A stretch of DNA of 64,000 nt from Sphagnum compactum (Eukaryota; Bryophyta; Sphagnopsida; Sphagnales). Both the position numbers and the translations under genes were made by a program. The stretch lies in assembly GCA_965153455.1 (NCBI GenBank), contig OZ234498.1, positions 19,716,001-19,780,000 of the forward strand, written 5' to 3'. The notes under the pieces were generated by a model, which saw nothing but the letters and a program-made list of their open reading frames with translations, did no database searches and had not been told where the DNA came from. This document shows, one piece after another, positions 22,451 through 35,200 of this stretch. Each line of letters opens with the position of its first letter. The first letter of the stretch is position 1.

Positions 22451-25430
22451 CCAAAAAGGAGTGGATGATAATTATCAATGATATGTTGTGATTGTCTGAA
22501 AGTTTGCTGGAGACAAGCAGACGTTTCCACCAAGGTGGTGGGTTCACAGTGTTCACATTCTTCAGCTGTGTTTAAAATTTGCTTGGGACTTTCACAAGCC
22601 AGAAAACCTAGTAAAGCTTGTTGTGCAGAGTCACCACCTGGGGAGGAATATCACTCAAAATGTGAAGGACAACATGGTCCTGACATGGATTTTATTGGCT
22701 GCAGTGAACAGTAGAGGTAGTGCTTGTAGATTTGTCTTATGACTAGATCATGTAGCTACCTGATCATGTATTCAATAGCCTAAATGGTTATTGATACAAC
22801 TTCAGGCTTCTATAAACTGTGATTAGATTTTATTTTTCTTTTGAATTCTCGGACATGCTTCAATCCCACAATCATTTGTTAGTTTCTTTTGATTGATAGT
22901 GAACTTGTATATTGACATGTTTCAGTTTAGATCTTTTCCTCTCAAGACATTATGAAATTGAGCTGTCTTCAATCACCAGAGATGTAATTGAAAACAAGTT
23001 GATGCATAATTTGCAAGTATGAACTATGTTGGTGCAAATGCATATGCACTCAAACCCACAAACAGGAGGTCATCTTAGACTCTAGTGCCAGGGGGCATTA
23101 TTACAAGTGCTTGTATGGTTGATTGCCTGCATCATGCAATACCTGTCCTTGGGGGCATGAGGGAGCTTTGTGGACGATGGCAACTTTCAGATCATTGCAA
23201 TTTGTGTGCCTTTCTTGCATAGAAGTTGGTTACGTGAGTTCCATCTTTCAGTTTGGGTAAAAGTATTCTTGACCTTGCACAGCTGCTTGTGGAGCAACTC
23301 ACATGTCTGGAGGTCTAGAGTTTTGTTGAAAGCTATTGTTGTCATGGGCTTTAGATTTGTTTTTGACAGCCTGGTTGATAATGTATTGGTGGGCAGGAGG
23401 GTATTGTAGGTGCACCCCCATTTCAGCAGTATGTAATCAATGGGCAATCTAAAGGTTGAAGTTTTCTGAAATAGAAAGGATTATTCAGAGCACAAGGGTT
23501 CAAGTGTGGTGAAGGGGATATCTGAGATGAAGAAGTGTAGTTTTGACACATACAGGTTGAAATGGTGTTGCACCTGTGATGGATCGAAGTTTTGTTGACA
23601 TTGTGGAAGCCTGAACCTTGGGTTTTTATCAAGAGCATGTGTAGCTGGTGGATTTCTTGCAGGAGTCTTACAAGGCTACAGCAGTGTCCTCCATTGGTAA
23701 TGCAATGTGCACCATGAATTGGGACTTATGTTGTGCTGTTTTGGGTGTGGGTCCTTCAATACAACTGGTTCAGAGTTCAACGTAATCACTTGGCAGGAGA
23801 TCTGTTTGGCTCAACAATAGGACAGTTTTCAGAATTGTTCCATGTGATGCGCATTTATTAAATGCCAGAAGCTGTGTCTTGGATGTGGTTCCAGACAAAT
23901 GATAGAAAGTGAGCCAAACTCATTACATTATCGTGTCTTATATGTATCCACTGATTCTCTGGATTGGGATTATCCTTCAAGGCATGTATATTGCAAGATA
24001 TTTCCTAAATCTCCTTCCGATCCTGGATGATGATAACATATGTTCTGGCTGGGATCTAGGTTTGCACACACACTACATCAAAATTCTTATTGTGTTTGCA
24101 CAGGGCATTCAATCCACTCATGCTGGCCACAGATCTAAGCCATGCAGTAGAGCAGTGGTTTTGTCTTTGTGCAGTATCTGTCAACAGTTCTTGCCTTTGC
24201 CTCCTGCACTGCCAGTAGAGTTGTCTTTGAGGCTTTCTCCCATCAAGATACAGTGTGTGCCACATATCAAAAACATCTTTGGTTTGGAAGTCAGTTTGGT
24301 CTTATGAGTTCTATCCTGGATTTTGATTTTGGTGCAGTTTTACACAGCAGGTGTAGAGAGGTTCATAATGGACAATGACAAATCAGAGACTTTCTCACAA
24401 GGATTAGAAATGCATTCATCTCTTTGTGGATAGATCTTTTTACATGTCATGCCTGTTGTATCTTTGTCATAGATGCTAGTCTAGCAGTTAGGATTAGCTA
24501 CATGCAAACAGTGTGAAGAACTGCTCAGTTTTGTTGCTGGTCAGAGCTCTGGAATGAGGTCTAAAGCACTGGAGATATTAGTAGCCTCGTCCTACAAGGT
24601 CACCTTGCAAAAGACAAGTGCAAGTTCAAATGAGGTGGACCAGAGTATGTAGCTGGCTGTGTTTTTAAACTGCAGGGGGGTGCACAATTTATTGGCAATT
24701 CTATATATGCTTCTGTGTGGGTCACAGCAATTTTTCTGTTTATGGAGCTCGTATACTTCTCCACATAAAAATGAATCACAGCTGGAGTTTTTGGGACTGT
24801 CCTTTCGACCCTTGCAGGCTGGGAGGTACTACTTTCAGCTGTTTTTCAGCCTTGCCTTGTTAACACCTTCCAGCATATTATGATTTGTCCTTGCAGAGTT
24901 GAGGTTACCTATGTTAATAGTATGCTGATTTTTCAGTTTTTGTTATTACTTGGGGTATCATCAGTTTCCAGCAGATATTGCAGATTAGCATTCACAGGAA
25001 GACAGGATTGTTGCAGCTGCCACTGAATCCATCTTGTATCCAGTAGTCCTCAACTCAAAGCTCACTCTTTGGGCCTGATATATCTGGCAGATTTCACAAG
25101 CTTCTGTCAAGTGTCATGATCCATTCAACAAGGCATTATATGGAGAATGCATGGATTCAGACCAAGATTGAATGGCAGGAAGTCTCAGGTACTTTTGAGG
25201 TTGAGGCACAGATCTGCTCATGCCCATCTTCTTCTTGGCACTTCCTTTATTGCTTGATTTTCAAATCAAATGTATATCCTGTATTGAGTTGCCTTTTTGG
25301 ATTTTCTTGCAAAACCCATACTTTGCATGTTTGCAGTGCTTTAGTTGGGTGCTGATTTTGGTTTGGTTTGAAATCTGGTGCTGTTTACCTGGTCAATAAC
25401 AAGCATGTTGGGGCAGACTTTGTCTCACAG
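22450..25430. other. Higher-complexity sequence without a recognisable gene
   Basis: Base composition is visibly less AT-rich than the flanks (many cagc, ctgc and ggtt runs), as in old coding or low-copy sequence. Yet no frame stays open beyond about 130 codons and no domain motif was recognised. Candidates are a heavily decayed gene or retroelement. Confidence 0.4.
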
Positions 25431-25439
25431 AGCAATCCA

Positions 25440-25560
25440 ATATATCTATGAGATTGCAGAGAAATCTCCAGAACAACAATTTGAAGGTAACATGATATTG
25501 GGTGCGGTCACAACCTTTATGAGAGTTGCTCTTACAAAGGGCTTTGGAATTGGGGAGCTG
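25440..25560 (+). repeat. Low-copy repeat family, member 1
   Basis: Contains tctatgagattgcagagaaa, then ttgaaggtaac, then gtgcggtcacaacctttatgagagttgctcttacaaag. The same order and orientation occurs at 32050-32180 inside an MRE11 intron. A shorter form (tctgagattgcagaaaaatct) lies at about 32935 in the next intron. The function is unknown; it could be an intron-dwelling retroposon. Confidence 0.75.
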
Positions 25561-26212
25561 CTTGGGACTTAATAGTTCAGCCTGGTTTGAAATTGGCAGA
25601 TCTGGGTTTCATGCTTTGTGAAGACATCACACTTTATGGAGTAGTAGTAGGTGGCTGTCAAGTCAAGTTCAGAATTTCGAAGAACTGGGACAAAGGAGTG
25701 CTGTTATTGTATCAAAATGTCAGTTAATAGAAGGAAGACTCCACTTCCAGACCACCAGCAGCCTGTGGTATTTTACCGTACCTACGACTAATGTTCAGCA
25801 CTTCTTTGGCAAATATTTACTTATTTTAGATAATGAGGTTCAAATTTAGTTTTCCATAACTTTCAACATAAGTATGCAAAATAGATCTTGTATTGTGCAT
25901 TTGTAATAGGAACCCAATTGTTTTCAGTTTCCAACGATTTTCACAAATATCAATAAAATTTTCAAGTTCTTTTTTTTTTTGGCTCGAGCTTTTACGAATT
26001 ATTTTGTGTGGAACATCAGTCATAGGTATGGTATTGTCTGGACTTTTTTGCCAAAGATAATTCTGTGGGATTTGCTGAAAGCAATCAGCCACCACAACGC
26101 ACACCTAGCCACTATTCAGATGAATTAGTCCAATGTGTTTTGTATAGGAGAAGAAGCTGCTGATAGACCCGTCTCTTATGTAAAGCATGATCATGACAGT
26201 GACACTGTAAAG

Positions 26213-26385
26213 GGACAAATTGGTGAGTAACTTTCACTTGGTGGATGTTACTTCAACAAACTAAAAAGAGCCTTCCAGATTGATTGTGTAAGTTATTGTT
26301 CCTACGATATTAGCAAATAGGATTATTTGAGCTCAATGAAAAATTAAAATATACAAAGAAAAAAATGCGAAAGTGTTTTATGGAT
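26213..26385 (+). repeat. ~170-bp direct repeat, copy 1
   Basis: Runs from gggacaaattggtg to aaaatatacaaagaaaaaaatgc. The copy at 26979-27166 has the same order and orientation, about 770 bp downstream, with roughly one difference every six to eight bases. No coding content is recognised in either. Confidence 0.8.
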
Positions 26386-26978
26386 GAAAATGAGCCAAAG
26401 GGTGCCACCATCCATGACATGTGAATAACAAATTATGCAAATTGTCAATCATTCCTGCTATTGAGGTTGAGGCAACAAAGAGGATGATGATGATGACAAC
26501 CACAACATCAATGACATCTCAAGTTCTCATGCTTATCATAAATTTAATAGAAAAGTCAAGTTGCGATTTGTTGTCTATTCATGAAAGTGCAAGTAGAAAG
26601 TGGAATAACTCTTACCTTGCAATGTGGAAAATGAGACAATTTAGACATGATCCAAATTTTTTTTCTTGAAGACATTTTCTTTTGGGGGAACAGTGGAAAC
26701 ATAACTAAATGGGGATTTTGATGGCAAGCCAAGGTATGATCAAAATTCAAATCACCAAGAGAGTAATACAATAATGGTTGGCTAAGATGGATTATTAAGT
26801 TTGGGGAACCATTCAAATTTGGGTCATCACCAGTGACCTTTGCATCCTTTACAAAGGGATGCTTATCCACAATTTGATTATGATTATTTCAGAACCATAG
26901 TCTTACATTGAAGCCTACCTTATAAAGCTACTACGAAAGTATAGGAGAAGGATCTTTAATACTTCTTTTACATAAGGA

Positions 26979-27166
26979 GGGACAAGTTGGTGTGTAACTT
27001 ACACTCAATGAAAGTTATTCTAATAAGTTGAAGAGTACTTTCCAAACTTTCTGGATAGTGTAAATTATTGTTTCTACGACATCACGACAACATCAACAAA
27101 CATGATTTCTTCATACCAATGAGAGACCAAAATATACAAAGAAAAAAATGCAACGATGTTTTACAT
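26979..27166 (+). repeat. ~170-bp direct repeat, copy 2
   Basis: Partner of 26213-26385. The stretch atatacaaagaaaaaaatgc is identical in both. Confidence 0.8.
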
Positions 27167-27169
27167 AAT

Positions 27170-28320
27170 CATTGAAAGAGAACCTATTTGGTAGATTCTT
27201 TGCCAACAAATTTGAGCATTCTTTTTTTGGGTAATTTGATAACTTTTTATGTTTTTGTATTTGTTAATTTGATATGTCAAATGTTTACTCCTATCTATAT
27301 CTCTAGTCGTGCAGTATGTTGCGGTTAGAGCCTGCACAAAACATAAAATGGTGACTATTGTTTAGTAATCATTTGTTTTGAGCTCAAAAATGCATTGCAA
27401 GCCCTATGGCAATGGATTGATAGTATTTTGGTTATGGGGTTTGTAGAGTCTTCCTTGTTAAAGAGCATTACCAATTTGCAAGAAAGAATTATTTGGTAAT
27501 CCTTCAACAAGCAATTAGCGGATCAACAATTAGCATGCATTCCAAATGGAGTGAAATGGTTTTTTCTCCAGATTTATTTCCAAAGAAAATTTCCAAGTTA
27601 ATTTGAAGCTTGGGCTTGTGAAGAATATGGAAGAATGCACTAGATTATTCTGGAATTGTTCTTATTCTGCAAAAGAAAATTATTCATGAATTCGTATGTA
27701 TGGTTTTGTGTTTGTCTACTGCTGGGTATTTTGTGAGTGATTACGAAGGCCACAAGCTTACCTTTTTGCCTCATGAAGATGTACCTTGATGCTGTAGGTT
27801 AATAATCCTTAATAATTGTGACTATTGATTAAGTACACCTTGGGTTCATTTGCAAAGATTTTACTCTTATTGCAATGCTAAAAACAGTCTAACAAGAATT
27901 GTGATAAAGAATATCTAGTTTATTGTGTAATATACACTCCTATTATTGATATTGGCTTCCAATAAAGTGCAAGACTACATTTTGATATTAAAAATTCTTT
28001 TCCACAAAGTCATATAATTTCTTTTGTTATTAGTAACATGGATTAAAGCACTATCCATTCTATCATTGGGAAAAAGAATTTGTGTCATGACTCACTACAT
28101 GTTTTAAGCTTGGACTTTCATTTCAACATGAAGGAAGTGGTTAGACCGATGCACAATTAAAGAGATAGTGGAATGGAAAAGAGCTTAGGATTGTACTCAT
28201 GGTATAACATATGGTACAAATGTTGAAACTTCAAAGACTACTCAACTAGTACCCATAAGATTGTATATCCTTCAAGATTCTTCACATCATCCTGCTCGAT
28301 CTGCAAATTACATGATACTA
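27170..28320. other. No gene recognised
   Basis: Both strands lack long open frames and conserved motifs. Confidence 0.5.
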
Positions 28321-28359
28321 ACATGTGGATTAAATCACAAAGAAATCTCAATGACGAAT

Positions 28360-28520
28360 TTGAACCTGGTGATTGCAGTCATTATTGCCGTATGAGAGTC
28401 ACTCACAAACTGTCAGATGATCACCTGGGGCATCACAAATAGCAGCAGAGACAAGGTGCCATGATTGCCCACTGACTTCCATCAGCTCCCAACATAGCTC
28501 CCAACTTGCATCACTTCCTA
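28360..28520. repeat. Low-copy repeat family, member 2
   Basis: The segment with gagagtcactcacaaa, gcagagacaaggtgccatg and ccactgacttccatc resembles 32160-32260 (gtgttactcacaaa, agtgacaagctgccatgg, ccactgacttcatc) in an MRE11 intron. The minus-strand translations of both show a related SGxxWxLVSA/TA pattern, so the ancestral unit may once have been coding. Confidence 0.6.
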
Positions 28521-28630
28521 CATCACTAGTAGGTGTTAAGGAGCCACGATTTTTGGGCAAACCCTTATATGGAAAAACCCCGTCCTCAGTTTCTGATTTG
28601 CAAGTCTGGAGGCAATGGAAAGACTTAGTC

Positions 28631-28994
28631 ATGAAATTGGGCAGGTACTCAAGAGACTACCTATGTGTAATTTATGAGCCTATTAACACTGAACTTGACA
28701 AAGATTTAAAGCAAACCTTCAGCTTATCAAAGGAGAAGAGGTGTTCTTTTTTGCTTTGGCAAAACATATGGAAATCATCACAGACAACTGACTGCTTTTT
28801 GGTGTAACCATGAAATTTGGCAAGTACTCAAGAGGTTAACTGTGTGAGACTATGTGTAATTTGAGTGTATTGACACCAAATGTAACAAAGATTTTATGCA
28901 AACCTTCAGCTTATCAAAGTAGAAGAGGTTATCTTTCTTTTGCTTTGGCAAAACATGTGAAAAGCATCACATACAACTGACTGTTTTTTTGGTG
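28631..28994 (+). repeat. Tandem duplication, two ~180-bp units
   Basis: Unit 1 (28631-28806) and unit 2 (28809-28994) share aaattgggcaggtactcaagag, aaaccttcagcttatcaaag, agaagagg and a tgctttggcaaaacat segment, ending ctgactg plus a T run and ggtgt. It lies just 3' of the MRE11 stop codon. Confidence 0.9.
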
Positions 28995-29283
28995 TTACTA
29001 ACCAGCTCTATCACATGGTCAATGAGCTAACATAGCTTTTTTTAGCTTGCAGCACACATTACCACCATGACTGAAGTCCTGTACTGATTGTATGATGGAC
29101 TACAATTTGCTGGTCCCCCACACCCTCAATGATGAATTGACTTGAACCATCCAATGGCACCCCAGTCAGTGCTGGACTTCAAACTACTGACAAATTTACT
29201 CCACAAATGGACTCCTGTTTGAAAATTGGAGTAGCTTCTAACCAACTCTCTCATTGGAGCATGAACACAGCACAAATATATGT

Positions 29284-32200
29284 TTAGCCACGAAGGGATC
29301 CCCAGCTGCGGTGCCTCTGTTGGACCAAGCGATCAAAGCAACCCATCAGCCCAACAAGAAAATGGCGCTTCTGCAAATCTGAATCAGACCCAAAAACAAG
29401 CCATCTTCATCATAAGACAAAAACATAGGCTACACCCAACATTGCCAAATCAGATACTGCCAGCACATGAATTACCTGAGAAGTTGGGGTCCCTGCAGAC
29501 TTTGCAGGAACCACATCATTGTCATCATCTTCCACATCATCATCATCAATGAAACCAGTCCTTGCCACAGAACTTGATCCACGGCCTCGCTTTGCTGTCA
29601 CTCCTCTGCCCCTCCTTTGTGAAGTAGGTGCTGGTCTCTTCCGATCCTTTGTGCTTACTACAGGCTCCTGCTTCCTCCCAAGTTCCGTAGACGTTCTACC
29701 AAGTGAGATATCAAATCCAGCAGATACAAGGACCACAGTACCATGCAGGTCTTTTGACACTGCTCTGCTTGTTCAATTACAACCAAAAACCCCAACTTCC
29801 TCTTTCACTGTACAGTCTCATCATGTTCACAAAAACCAAAACCTGTTACTGGGAGTCCACTTCTAAGTGAAGTCTCATTGTTAAGAACACTCAGAAGGAG
29901 GATTGCTTTATGTCTTAGAATTGACAGTAAAAGACTTAGCTGACTTGTCTGTTGCTGAATCAAGGCACGAAAAGTAAATTTCCCCCACTGCAAAGAAAAC
30001 AAAATTGCCTTCTGGAACTAACTGGTTATAGAAGATAAAATTACCGGATCACTTTCCGGCTCCCCGAGCTCTTCATCAGAATCCTTGTCACTGGCTGCCA
30101 GAGATGCAGGTTCATCTTCCTCACTCTCACCTATTCTTTGCAAAGCAACTGTAGCAGCTGCAGATGCAGCTCTGCACTCAAGCACTGCAAACTCAGGTCG
30201 TCTATAAACAACAAACAGCCTCCTATTCAAAACAGAGTTGCATTCATCAGGAAGTTTCTTAAACTGTCAACCTCACCTCCTAGAAGGACGTGGCTCCCGG
30301 AGCACATCTAAAGTAGTCTGGGTGAGATTACCCCGGGATCCGCGCCCTCGACCTCGAGCTCCTTTCCCACGACCACGAGAGCTGTTGGGTTCATCTTTTG
30401 TTTCTTGGCGAGCAGGTTGTTTTTGCTTTGCTGCTGTTGCAGCCTTTGGTGTTGCCTCTCTTTGGCCAACAACTTCATCATCACTAAAAGTTTCAATTTG
30501 TTGGATGGATTTGCCACCAGATCTCCCTCCCACAGTCTGCTAGCAGTAAACATCGAGGCAAGTTCAAATTTTTCACACAATAATGATAATTCAAGACAAT
30601 TGAAAAAACTCTGGTTCGAGGCGACAATTACAGTGTTGGATGGCAAAGAGATATTCTCCCCAAAAATGATTCTGAACAGATCTAACCTGAGCTTCATGCT
30701 GCTGAATTGATGGAATGGGGCTGTTCACAGGCACTCCCTCTTTATATCTGGGAACTGACTCATTCTCACGTTGCTGCACACCACAGATAAATCAACCCTT
30801 CAGACCCTCACTTACAATCCAGCCATAGTTGTGTGGAGCAACTTCAGAATGCATTCAAGAGCTATTAATCACATATTGTATCCAAACTACATTTGACAGG
30901 GAACACAAACAGTTCATGAATATACAAAACAAACAATCAGGGGTTTGAATGTGGGCCCAACCAGCATTGAGACTTAATCCCCATGTCTGAAGGTAATGAT
31001 TGAGATAACAACTGCACTAGTCAGTAACAACAAGGAGAAACTCACTTGCATGTGTTCACCAACTTTCACAACTACATCGCTCTCCTCCTGTATTTGTCTT
31101 AGGTCAGCTTCCTCAGTGAGCTTGTTCTGTACCAGCACAACCCCATTTTCACCATAGTATACACAAAAGTGCTATTCACAAAAAGAGAATTTCCACACGA
31201 CCCAGTGTCTAGATAGATTTGCAACAACAAATTGCATATAATGTGACCAATATATACAATTGCGTTCACATGCCCAAGACAATTGAACAAATTTTCCTTG
31301 TCTCTAAACCAGAGGATTTCAGTACAAAAGAGTATCCATATGAGAAAAACAGACACTTCTTGACTTTAGACAGGTTCAACTTATCACCTGTGTGACATCC
31401 AGGTTTTGGTGGACACAGGCATAGAAAGCTTGCTTATCATCTTTGTTCACAAAATCATGAAGTGCCATGCCCAGATCTGTGACAGGCAATATCTCCATTT
31501 TCTGAAACAGGCAGTAGGCAAGGTTTAACCTCATAAAACCAAAAATTCTATTCAGCCTCTATTATCACCCACCCAATTCACCAATGCAGCCACTCCAGAG
31601 AACACTGCAATGGTTGAAAAAGGAAATTTTACATGATCACTGGGTGTAAAACCATCTGTTCCAATAATACCAAGCATGAGAGATAAAGAACATGTTCCTT
31701 AGCAATGTCTCTGTTTCGACAAACATGCATTGTAGGGAGTGCCTTACCAAATTGCTCTCAGCAACAAGAGCTTCAATGTTTTGCTGATTCAATTCCTCAG
31801 GTCGCAACTTTTCCTTTTCATCAATTGGGCCTGAGTCCAGCCCAACTCATTAGGGTGCTTCTCTTTTCAAAAGAAATTTGGACTCAAAATCAATAATGCT
31901 AAGAAGATGACCTCAGCAAGTGTGGCAAAGTATAAGAGCACTAGCACAGAAGAACTTATAGAATGTACACATACGAGTTCATTTGCCAAACCCTTGGCCT
32001 TTGGAATTGCTAGAGAGGGGCAACTGAGAGGTAGATGAGACAGAGTAGCTGTATCTATGAGATTGCAGAGAAAAACTCCACAACACTTTTGAAGGTAACT
32101 GTTTCTGTCCATTTCAGCAAAACCCCCAAAACTAAAAATGACAAGAATGAGTGCAGTCATGACTTTGTGAGTGTTACTCACAAAGTATAGACCATCAATT

Positions 32201-35200
32201 TCATCATGAACAGCAGTGACAAGCTGCCATGGCTCTCCACTGACTTCATCCGCTCTTGATGGTGTGTAGAAAAAGTGTGAAGGTGTAGCCAATATACACT
32301 TTCTAACCAATGATTTCATCAGCACAACAAACTGGGGCCACAACAGAAATCAAGCACATTCCCTTGCACTAAAATCTGAAACCTGGGTACTTTGCCAGAT
32401 TTTGACCAGCTATGGACATCAGAACATAAACCCAGCTGCATTGCCTGATCTGTGCATTGATTAAACCTTGCAGAATGGTCTGAAAGCAATACTAAATGAA
32501 GAATTATCATTAGAAGCCAAATGCAAGCATGTTTTCTATGACCTTATTGTATGTACTACAAGCACCACCAGAGTTTACAATGTCAGAAACATAAGAGATA
32601 CTGAAAAGGAACCAGAACTCCAAACATCCCTACTTCTCCTTCTCATCATGGTAATATCAAAACCGGCCATGAAAAGAATCAGACATGGTGTCCCCACCAA
32701 ATAAGTTCTTTGATGAAAGGTTCCTAAGGGCAGGGAATTACTCTATTTATAAGCCCTAAAGAAAGCTCAAAGGGTTCTTCAAAAAAGAGAAGGAAGACTG
32801 TAGTCAGAAGAATACCATCAGTTGAAGCTCTCTTCTTTGCTGCTTTTGTAAACAGAAGTATATCATGTGGATTAGCAACCTGCAAGAAATTGGTTTGATT
32901 ATCTGTACTGTACGTATGCTGAATGATAATACATCTCTGAGATTGCAGAAAAATCTTGAAAACACTTTGAACCACATGCTCAATGATAACTGCATTGTCT
33001 CCAATTCAATTTAACCATTAAAATGGAAACTGACCACAGGAAAGCAACCAGTTCACTATTAGCTCGTTGAGACATAGACAACTGAGACTAGGAGAAGAAA
33101 TAGGAATTAAAAATAGACTGCACACCTTGCCAACAAATTTCTGGCCAAAGCGTTGTGGATTGATAGTTGTAAACCCTGTGTAGTCCACCTGCATTTGTGT
33201 GCAGGGAACTCTTCAGATCATTGTAGCAGAAGCAGCTCAGCCTAGAATGTGCTGACAGCAGATTTATGTACATCAGTTGCAGTTTCCAACATTGACACCT
33301 TTAGGAGAAGGCAGCAAAGAGATATGTTCTAGACAACATTCAACAGGAGTTTGGAACAGAAAGCAAGGGCATCACTACATGAACTTCACAATTCTGGAGG
33401 AAACCATCTATCAAAGTTCAGATGTCAATGAACTGGAAGAGAGGATATCACAAAGTGGCATCTGATGCAAGATATTGAACAAGGAAATGGGAGGTAGGCT
33501 TGCGACCACATCAGCAAGTGACTGAGGTGAATTTGACTTTTTAACACCAAAATACAATAAGCATCATGATCTAATCTGTTCCTTTTGTCCAGAGTCAGAC
33601 CAAATGGAATCTTTGACTTCTCACTTACCCGCACTCGAATCAAGGGCACCATAGCCTCTTGATGGCCTACTTCATTCTCAGCTGCTTTCGAAATCAAGTC
33701 ATTCACCTAAAGACAGGGAATCTCTAGACAATTGGTGAGCCTTTTTGTTGCAACATCAAGACAATTATGAAAACAAATTAACGAATCTTAGAAGGTGCAT
33801 GGAGCATTTAATGCCACAATGAGAGCCCTGGATGAATGGAGCTCTAAACAATAACATTTGAACACCCAACTGCTGTGTATGGTAAAGAAACACTCAATTC
33901 TCAAAAGACTAACCTGGACTCCAGTTTGACACAATAAATGACTGGCAATAGCAGACAATATACACAACACTTACCACCTTTCCCAGGTACTCAAGAACAG
34001 CTGTTTGATCATTAGGGTCCAGATCAGGCTGATCCTTCAGAGAGACCTACATGTGCACCCACAAGTACTGTCAAATGATAGACCACAATTTTCCTTGGGC
34101 TTCTTGTTATGCCTAAAATTGACCCAAATATAAACAACTGCAATGCTGCAACATCTGTCAACCAGGAACATTCCTGCTCACAAATGACAGAGGGTGCAAG
34201 CATAAAAAGATCCATGACCAAACATCTGCACATAGTTCATATCTTAAAACAAAGTTTGGAGCACACAACAAAATTTGCTGTTATTGGCCATATGCACTTA
34301 CATCCATGAACTCAAAAGGCCTCACTGACCCTAGTGGAATCTTTGTTGGTCGGTACTGGTTCCCCTGCAATGAAAGTTTTTCACAAATCAAAACACCAAG
34401 CCAGTCTGGTTGGAGCTCAAAATCACCTTGCAGCTAAGCAAATAGAAAACTTGTGAGCATTGTTGTTGAACACACAGCCCGAATTCTGCTTCTCAGCAAA
34501 AAGACAAACACCCTCAAAGTGTGGTGACAGGAACATTGAGAAGCAGTACAAAGCTCCTATCAACCTTGATCTCGAGAAGTAGCACATGTTTGGGCTTTGC
34601 CTCCCCAGCAACCAGAGATGTTGCCACTGATGAACCCGGTTGGGTGACATGGAAGTCCATTCCCAGCACTTCCTGAACAGTACCCCAATAATCCACATTT
34701 AGGGTACTGTGACTGTGCTTCAACCCCTAGTCAAAAACCAGATTCTGATCCTTGCTTATCAATCACCATTTAGTAGGTCATTGCCAAAAATGTGTCAAAC
34801 AGCACCTGTGGGTCTATCAAACACTCATGCTCATGGCCCCAGATCACAAAATCCAAGAATCGAGCCAAAAAGTGCTCATTGATGGCATTCTTAGGATTTG
34901 TTTTCACCCTGCCATGACAAGAGGTTCAACAATCAAATAATGTAAATTTGGATAGCAGATATGCAGCTAGAGTTGAGAATGACCCAAAACCATCCATCTG
35001 TCAAGCCCATTCTTGGGAACAAAATCAGGTCTGTCAACAACATCAATGTACAAATTTCACCATACCATGACAGTCACCACCACATCAAATACAGCAAATC
35101 CAAATAACTGCTTTCTTGTAGAAACTGTCTACCAGTCTGAAATCACATTGTAAAGACACACCAAGAATTACACCCAATACAAAAGTAGCACCTATTTTGA

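Noticed and set aside
23070-23130. Possible copia protease motif (VILDSSARGHYY resembles LDSGASxH)
   Set aside because: Neither the zinc knuckle before it nor integrase after it could be found, and the frame closes at once.
29519-30710. Plus-strand open frames over the C-terminal MRE11 exons
   Set aside because: Antisense shadows of the RG-rich and acidic exons.
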